Shown one piece after another: positions 58,788 to 64,000 of a stretch of 64,000 bases of DNA (position 1 is its first letter; each line of letters begins with the position of its first letter). The position numbers were made by a program, and so were the translations under genes. Origin of the DNA: Plut-88900 sp963668115 (GTDB lineage: Bacteria; Chloroflexota; Dehalococcoidia; Plut-88900); assembly GCA_963668115.1 (NCBI GenBank), contig OY764147.1, forward strand, positions 1,054,001 to 1,118,000, given 5' to 3'. The notes below the pieces were generated by a model that was not told the DNA's origin, ran no database searches, and saw only the letters and a program-made list of their open reading frames with translations.

Positions 58788-61184
58788 ATGGCATTTGACC
58801 TGGCCCTATCCCTCGGCGCACTCGGTCTTGCCGCCGCCGTCCTCTGGTTCTTCCTCGGTAAGAGGACTCCCTTGCCCGTTGCCGCGCAGTCTGCCGAACT
58901 GCCCGCCCGTGAACTTTCGGAACCCCCTATAGATGCATTTGACCCCGCCGCGGGCGCAGATACGGAACAAGCCCGATTATCCGTCTCGGGCATGACCTGC
59001 GCCTCTTGCGTCTTCGCCATCGACCGCACCCTCCGCGCCGTGCCCGGCGTCTCCGATGCCAACGTCAACCTCGCTGCGGAGCAGGCATCCGTCAGCTTCG
59101 ACCCTCGACAGGTCACCCCTGCCGAGATGATTTCCGCGATACAGGGAGTTGGCTACGACGCCCGCATCGCCGGCGGGCTCCAGGAGTCTCAGGAAGCGGA
59201 TGAGCACGCCAGAAGACGAGACCTGCGGCTCTTAATGCTCAAGTTCGGTGTCGGGGCGCCGTTGGCAATACTGCTCTTTGTGGGCAGCAGTGGAGACCTG
59301 TTCAGGTGGGACCCCGGCTTTCTTTCCAATCACTACTTACAGTTCGGTCTCGCCGTTCCGGTGCAGTTCTGGGTGGGATGGCAGTTTCTAGCCTCCGCAT
59401 GGAAGTCCGCCCGACACCGCATGGCGGACATGAACACCCTCATCGCGGCTGGCACCCTTGCCGCTTTCTCCTTCAGCACCGTGGCAACCTTCGCCCAGGG
59501 GGCCTTGCCGGAGACCGTTTCCGGCAAGGTTTATTTTGACACGGCCGCCATCATCGTCACCCTCATACTGCTTGGTAGACTCCTCGAGGCTCGTGCCAAG
59601 TCCAAAACATCTGACGCTATTCGCAAATTGGTCGGGCTCCAGCCCCGGACGGCAAGAGTGATCAGGGACGGCCAGGAAACAGAGGTCCCCATCTCCGAGG
59701 TAAGAGTTTCCGAACAGCTCCTGGTCAAACCCAGCGAAAAAGTCCCCGTAGACGGGGTGATACTCTCAGGCGCAACCTCCATCGACGAGTCTATGGTGAC
59801 GGGAGAAAGCGTCCCCGCCGACAAGGGACCCGGGGACCGTGTGATAGGCGCGACGGTGAACACGGTGGGTGCATTCACCATGGAGGCGACCCGCATCGGT
59901 GAAGACGGTCTGCTGGGGCAGATCGCCCACATGGTCCGGGACGCCCAGGGCTCCCGGGCCTCGATCCAGCGCCTCGTCGACGTAGTCGCAGGCTACTTTG
60001 TGCCCGCAGTCATGCTGGTGGCCTTTGCTACGTTTGCCGCCTGGACCCTCGCATCAGCAGACCCCGAGCTCAACCGCAGCATCGCCGCCGCGGTTGCCGT
60101 GCTCATCATCGCCTGCCCATGCGCTCTGGGACTCGCCACCCCGACCTCCATCATGGTAGGCACCGGCAAGGGCGCCGAGTTCGGAGTCCTCATCCGCAAC
60201 GCCGAGACCCTGGAAACCGCCCACCGCGTCGACACCATAGTCTTCGACAAGACCGGCACCCTCACCCACGGCCAACCATCTCTAGCTGAAATCCGTCCGG
60301 CATCAGGATTTATCGATGATCAGGTCCTGGCCCTCGCCGCCTCCGCCGAAAGTCTCTCTGAGCATCCCGTGGCCCGGGCCATTACCTTTGCGGCACTGGA
60401 GAAGGGCCTCACCCTCTCCGAGCCATCGGAGTTTGAGATGAAGCCGGGGCAGGGGATTCGGGCCACAGTAGACCGCAAGGCGGTCGCAATAGGCAACCGT
60501 GCGCTTATGACAAATCTCGGAGTCTCCGTTGACTCCTTGCTGAACCACTTTGAAGCCTTGGCCAAAGCGGGGAACACCCCCATGTTCGTCGCCATTGACC
60601 GGAGTCCGGCAGCCGTGATAGCCGTCGCTGATTCCCTGAAGGAGGACGCCGCCCAGTCTGTTAGCGACATCAAGCGCATGGGCATAAACACCGTGATGAT
60701 CACTGGTGACAACCGCTACGCCGCCCAAGCCATTGCGGGACAGGTCGGCATTGATGAGGTGATTGCGGAGGTCATGCCCCAGGACAAGGTCAGCCGAGTC
60801 GCAGAACTCCAGAGTGAAGGCAAGGTCGTCGCCATGGTCGGCGACGGCATCAACGACGCCCCCGCCCTCGCCCAGGCCAACGTCGGCATAGCCATCGGAG
60901 CAGGCACCGACATCGCCATCGAAGCCGCCGATGTGACCCTGATGGGAGAGCGTCTCAGCGGTGTCGTTACCGCAATCAAGCTCAGCGCCGCCACCATGCG
61001 CAACATCAAGCAAAACCTCTTTTTCGCTTTTGTCTACAACACCGCGGGAATCCCTATCGCAGCCGGTGTACTCTTCCCCTTCTTCGGGCTGCTGTTGAAT
61101 CCCGGCATAGCCGCCCTGGCCATGGCCGCAAGCTCCCTGTCGGTCCTGACCAACGCCCTCCGCCTTCGCGGGTTCAAGCCCTAG
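58788..61184 (+). CDS. copA: Copper-translocating P1B-type ATPase
   Basis: The 798-residue ATPase has an N-terminal hydrophobic helix, then one HMA domain (GMTCASC near 68). The membrane metal motif is IIACPCALGLATP (about 440) and the phosphorylation site VFDKTGTLTHG. The TGES loop (VTGESVPAD), nucleotide-binding MITGDN and VAMVGDGINDAPALAQ motifs are all present. It exports Cu(I) from the cytoplasm. It is the last gene of the csoR-YHS-copA operon. Confidence 0.95.
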   Translation: MAFDLALSLGALGLAAAVLWFFLGKRTPLPVAAQSAELPARELSEPPIDAFDPAAGADTEQARLSVSGMTCASCVFAIDRTLRAVPGVSDANVNLAAEQASVSFDPRQVTPAEMISAIQGVGYDARIAGGLQESQEADEHARRRDLRLLMLKFGVGAPLAILLFVGSSGDLFRWDPGFLSNHYLQFGLAVPVQFWVGWQFLASAWKSARHRMADMNTLIAAGTLAAFSFSTVATFAQGALPETVSGKVYFDTAAIIVTLILLGRLLEARAKSKTSDAIRKLVGLQPRTARVIRDGQETEVPISEVRVSEQLLVKPSEKVPVDGVILSGATSIDESMVTGESVPADKGPGDRVIGATVNTVGAFTMEATRIGEDGLLGQIAHMVRDAQGSRASIQRLVDVVAGYFVPAVMLVAFATFAAWTLASADPELNRSIAAAVAVLIIACPCALGLATPTSIMVGTGKGAEFGVLIRNAETLETAHRVDTIVFDKTGTLTHGQPSLAEIRPASGFIDDQVLALAASAESLSEHPVARAITFAALEKGLTLSEPSEFEMKPGQGIRATVDRKAVAIGNRALMTNLGVSVDSLLNHFEALAKAGNTPMFVAIDRSPAAVIAVADSLKEDAAQSVSDIKRMGINTVMITGDNRYAAQAIAGQVGIDEVIAEVMPQDKVSRVAELQSEGKVVAMVGDGINDAPALAQANVGIAIGAGTDIAIEAADVTLMGERLSGVVTAIKLSAATMRNIKQNLFFAFVYNTAGIPIAAGVLFPFFGLLLNPGIAALAMAASSLSVLTNALRLRGFKP

Positions 61185-61291
61185 CCTCAGCCTATTTCGA
61201 ACTTCCCCACCCCAGCACCCCTCCTCAGAGCGCGCTGGCAGCCGAAAATGCTGTACCATTGCCGACAAATTCCCCTGAAAAGGCGCCAGTG

Positions 61292-62377
61292 ATGCAGTTC
61301 CCCGAATGGGACAAGTCCCTTATAGACAAGTGCAAGACCGCCAATATCCTTTACCTCTCGATGTGCAGCGCGTTGGAGCTTTCCACCCTCCGGGCCCATG
61401 GCCAGGACGCCGCGGCCACCCTGATGTTCAAGATGCTCCGCCGTCACCAGCTGGAACATTTTCTGCCCGGCCTGAAGAAGCTGGGAATCGACAAAGACCC
61501 CTCCGACGCCGTCAAGTCCGCGAAATACCACTACTTCTCCAATATCCTTGGCGGGCTGGAGGTGGAGTACATGGAGGAGACCCCAGAGAAGGCCTGGGTC
61601 CGATACCCGCCGCCCTTCGCAATGTCGGACAGCCCGTTCACACCCAGCGCCGCCGTCGCCGCCTACGCCCCTCAGGTGGGGCACGCCGTCTTCCGGGCCT
61701 GGCATGCCCACAACGGAGTCTCATTGGGCAACCCGAGACTCGGCTTCGTCATGACCCAGGTCGCCCACCAGGGAGACCCGTGCCTCGAGGGCTACTTCAA
61801 GATCTTCGACCGGGACCTTGAACCCGACGAACGACTCCAGTTCAGCCCTACCGAGCGCGGCCCCGCCTTCGACCCCGCCAAGGGCCCCAAACTCCCCGTC
61901 GAGGAATGGACTGAGGTCCGCGCCGCCCGAGCCCTCCGCAACTACGCCGTGGAATACGTCACCAGCCACGTTAACGCCCTCATGGAGATGTACGGCATCA
62001 GCGGCGCCCGACCCATCGTCGAGCACGCCAGCCGGGTGATCTATGCCCAGCTGTCCCGCAAGATCATTCAGGACTACAACCTGGAAGACGCCAACCCGGG
62101 GCCCGAGTCCTTCGCCCTATTCATCAAGCGTGACCGTGAGTCCCTCCACGAGGAGGTCGAGATAGAGACTCTTGCAGACGGTGCGATAAAGGTCACACAG
62201 CAGACCCGCAACCCGAGGCTCTTCCCACCCTCCAGCCCTCTACCCGTGGAGATCGAAGACGCGCTCCACCAGGGCTGGCGCATCCTCGCCGGCGAGATGC
62301 AGTACGGCATGGACGTTAAGATGACCTCCATGCTCGCCGCCGGAGACCCGTGCAACCAGTGGGTCATTCGGGCCTAG
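61292..62377 (+). CDS. Uncharacterised protein with two GDPC-containing segments
   Basis: I do not recognise the family. The 361-residue protein (ATG 61292; a TTG at 61259 is also in frame) is hydrophilic with no signal or membrane helix. Two segments end alike: HNGVSLGNPRLGFVMTQVAHQGDPCLEGYFKI (split, about 148-190) and GEMQYGMDVKMTSMLAAGDPCNQWVI (about 330-360). The Gly-Asp-Pro-Cys pattern in each recalls V4R or thiazoline-carboxylate hydrolase-type small-molecule domains, but this is weak. The gap to the cupin gene is 28 bases, so the two are probably co-transcribed. Confidence 0.6.
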   Translation: MQFPEWDKSLIDKCKTANILYLSMCSALELSTLRAHGQDAAATLMFKMLRRHQLEHFLPGLKKLGIDKDPSDAVKSAKYHYFSNILGGLEVEYMEETPEKAWVRYPPPFAMSDSPFTPSAAVAAYAPQVGHAVFRAWHAHNGVSLGNPRLGFVMTQVAHQGDPCLEGYFKIFDRDLEPDERLQFSPTERGPAFDPAKGPKLPVEEWTEVRAARALRNYAVEYVTSHVNALMEMYGISGARPIVEHASRVIYAQLSRKIIQDYNLEDANPGPESFALFIKRDRESLHEEVEIETLADGAIKVTQQTRNPRLFPPSSPLPVEIEDALHQGWRILAGEMQYGMDVKMTSMLAAGDPCNQWVIRA

Positions 62378-62405
62378 ACCATCCCAGGAAACCAAGGAGG
62401 ACACC

Positions 62406-62810
62406 ATGGCTCCAAATTATTGGAAAGAAACGGACTCCACGGGCATTATCTCCCGGCCCGTCCACCACGGCGACGGCGATATCGACATGCGCGGCTTCTT
62501 CGATACCATCTCCAGCCTTCCCGTCAAGTTCCACGTCTGGGAGATGGCCCCCGGCGTCAGCGAGGGCGCTCACACCCACGAAGGCGAAAACTCGCTGGAA
62601 GAGCTGTACTACTTCCTGGAGGGTCGCGGCGAGATGTGGTTCGGGGAGGAGACGCTGCAGGTTGAGGCCGGGGACGCGGTCCTGGTGCCGCAGGACGTAG
62701 ACCACGGGATGCGCAACAACTCAGATAAACCCATGAGGGTGATCGTAGTCTGGGGCAAACCCGACCGCCAGGCCGCGGACGTGCTTTCAAGGGGACGGGG
62801 CAAGGACTAG
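62406..62810 (+). CDS. Cupin-domain protein
   Basis: The 134-residue protein has the cupin motifs AHTHEGENSLEELYYFLEGRGEMWFGEET (His, His and Glu ligands; about 57-86) and the second motif VPQDVDHGMRNNS. It is a single-domain cupin, probably metal-binding, of unknown function. The ribosome-binding site AAGGAGG is ideal and lies seven bases before the ATG. It converges with the ferredoxin gene 15 bases downstream. Confidence 0.85.
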   Translation: MAPNYWKETDSTGIISRPVHHGDGDIDMRGFFDTISSLPVKFHVWEMAPGVSEGAHTHEGENSLEELYYFLEGRGEMWFGEETLQVEAGDAVLVPQDVDHGMRNNSDKPMRVIVVWGKPDRQAADVLSRGRGKD

Positions 62811-62825
62811 GGCCTAGGGGCCCCG

Positions 62826-63077
62826 TTAGTCGTCCTGGAAGTAGTTGACGTTGATGTCGTAGTACTGGGCCCAGTACTCGGGGACCTCAGACTCCTCGAA
62901 GATCGCCGTAACCGGGCAGACGGGTTCGCACGCGGCGCAGTCGATGCACTCGTCGGGGTCGATGTACAGCATGTCCTCGCCCTCGCCGTCGGAGGGGTGG
63001 ATACAGTCGACGGGGCAGACCTCAACGCATGCCAGGTCTTTAACTCCGATGCAGGGCTCAGCGATTATGTAGGTCAT
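62826..63077 (-). CDS. Seven-iron type ferredoxin
   Basis: The 83-residue protein has YIIAEPCIGVKDLACVEVCPVDCIH and DPDECIDCAACEPVCPVTAIF. The first motif has a longer spacing (Cys-x7-Cys-x3-CP), typical of the 3Fe-4S/4Fe-4S ferredoxins, and the second has a full 4Fe-4S set. The C-terminal acidic tail (VPEYWAQYYDINVNYFQDD) matches the FdxA-like group. It is a general electron carrier. Confidence 0.92.
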   Translation of the reverse strand: MTYIIAEPCIGVKDLACVEVCPVDCIHPSDGEGEDMLYIDPDECIDCAACEPVCPVTAIFEESEVPEYWAQYYDINVNYFQDD

Positions 63078-63174
63078 CTGGGACAGGCCTCCAAGCTTTA
63101 GGCTCCGAATGCTCGATATGCGGGCAGCAAACCCGACCTATTCTATAACATATCCCCGGAGACTCAAACCACCC

Positions 63175-64000
63175 TCACCCCACCGTCACCGCCCCCCGAG
63201 ACGCCGACACCGCCAGCCTCGCATACTTCGCCAGCGCTCCCGACGTATAGTTCGGCGGTATCGGCGCCCACGCCCCGAGCCTCCGGTCGAACTCTTCCTG
63301 CGATATCTCCAGGTTCAGCTGCGCGTTGGGGATGTCGAGCGTGATCGTGTCGCCTTCCTCAACTATGGCAATCGGCCCCCCGACCGCCGCCTCCGGCGCC
63401 ACGTGCCCCACCATGAACCCCTGCGTCGCCCCCGAGAACCGGCCGTCCGTTATCAGCGCCACGTCCTCCCCCAACCCCTGCCCCACTATCGCCGCCGTCA
63501 CGTGCAGCATTTCCCGCATCCCCGGCCCCCCCTTGGGCCCTTCGTAGCGCAGCACCACTATGTCCCCCGCCTCAATTTCCTGGTTGTCCACGGCCCGAAA
63601 CGCGTCCTGCTCCCGGTTGAACACCCGCGCCCGACCCCTGTGCACCCTGTGCAGGTGTTCCGGGTGCGCCAGTTTCACCACCGCCCCCTCCGGCGCCAGG
63701 TTCCCCTTCAATATCACCATCGACCCATGAGGGCTCAGCGGCTCGGCCACCGGATGGACCACCCTGCTGTCGCCCGGTATCTCCACGTCCGCCAGGTTCT
63801 CCGCAACCGTCTTGCCCGTCACCGTCAGCGCATCGCCGTGCAGCAGGCCCGACTCCAGCAGCCTCTTCATCACCGTCGGCACGCCGCCTTCCCTGTGCAG
63901 GTCCACCATCACGTGCCGACCCCCCGGCTTCATGTCCGCTATGTACGGCGTCCGCTCGCTTATCCTGGCGAAGTCCTCGATCTCCAGCTCCACCCCCGCC
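63175..64000 (-). CDS. ilvD: Dihydroxy-acid dehydratase, C-terminal part (truncated by the window edge)
   Basis: The visible 275 or so residues are the C-terminal half of IlvD, the branched-chain amino acid biosynthesis dehydratase. The motifs VRYEGPKGGPGMREML and LITDGRFSGATQGFMVGHVAPEAAVGGPIA are characteristic. The gene continues past position 64000 on the left side of the protein; the iron-sulfur Cys residues are outside the window. Confidence 0.93.
   Translation of the reverse strand, partial: AGVELEIEDFARISERTPYIADMKPGGRHVMVDLHREGGVPTVMKRLLESGLLHGDALTVTGKTVAENLADVEIPGDSRVVHPVAEPLSPHGSMVILKGNLAPEGAVVKLAHPEHLHRVHRGRARVFNREQDAFRAVDNQEIEAGDIVVLRYEGPKGGPGMREMLHVTAAIVGQGLGEDVALITDGRFSGATQGFMVGHVAPEAAVGGPIAIVEEGDTITLDIPNAQLNLEISQEEFDRRLGAWAPIPPNYTSGALAKYARLAVSASRGAVTVG

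Overview
The window is a contiguous, GC-rich bacterial chromosome segment. Gene content suggests a marine or subsurface Chloroflexota, probably Dehalococcoidia/SAR202-like. The pointers are stacked branched-chain amino acid ABC transporters, CaiB/BaiF CoA-transferases, amidohydrolases, a Rieske oxygenase, tungsten-type aldehyde oxidoreductases, a split-subunit methylmalonyl-CoA mutase and a DUF6391-like protein. This assignment is inference from gene content; no 16S gene is present.

Layout. 0.1-11.5 kb is mostly housekeeping: SRP RNA, a PIN/TRAM membrane protein, ispD-ispF-cysS, then on the minus strand gatB-secG-SAM hydrolase-Rieske oxygenase, then pcm, larB (apparent ATC start), a small HTH protein, a DUF6391-like protein and tRNA-Arg(UCU). 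11.5-21.2 kb is catabolic: a NIPSNAP protein, two orphan lipoprotein solute-binding proteins, an ectoine-hydrolase-like M24 protein, a ureohydrolase, an amidohydrolase, a CoA-transferase and an amidase. 22.6-25.5 kb is lutABC (lactate oxidation) and 25.7-30.9 kb is a complete livKHMGF transporter with an attenuator-like terminator after livK. 30.9-36.8 kb holds a Thr-Pro repeat surface protein, a divergent ureohydrolase, a DAO-type flavoprotein and two more CoA-transferases. katG, a CDO-like cupin and a kelch lipoprotein follow. 41.6-47.8 kb is a minus-strand operon of ferredoxin, two aldehyde ferredoxin oxidoreductases, two MoaD-like proteins and a flavoprotein. 49.9-55.5 kb encodes two B12 mutase large subunits, an acyl-CoA dehydrogenase, an epimerase and one shared B12-binding subunit. 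55.5-62.8 kb has a methyltransferase, nfo, a PD40 lipoprotein, csoR-YHS-copA, an unknown protein and a cupin. The window ends in a ferredoxin and a truncated ilvD.

The most unusual material is noncoding. Two intergenic regions (about 21.4-22.3 kb and 36.9-37.4 kb) carry related elements: a GTCATTCCC/GGGAATCC inverted repeat, then a near-perfect sigma70 promoter with 17-bp spacing, a GGAGG box with no start codon after it, and a conserved two-hairpin leader. After the leader each copy has its own hairpin-rich body. In copy 1 the body includes three tandem 72-75-nt units in which two invariant boxes (GACTCCA and AAGCGGGTTC) separate hairpins whose stems differ in sequence but stay complementary. 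This looks like a family of large structured RNAs that I cannot match to a known class.

The metabolic genes fit together as an importer and degrader of amino, branched-chain and guanidino compounds. Liv and solute-binding lipoproteins capture substrates, and amidases, ureohydrolases and CoA-transferases activate them. The AOR operon and acyl-CoA mutases move acids and aldehydes into central metabolism.
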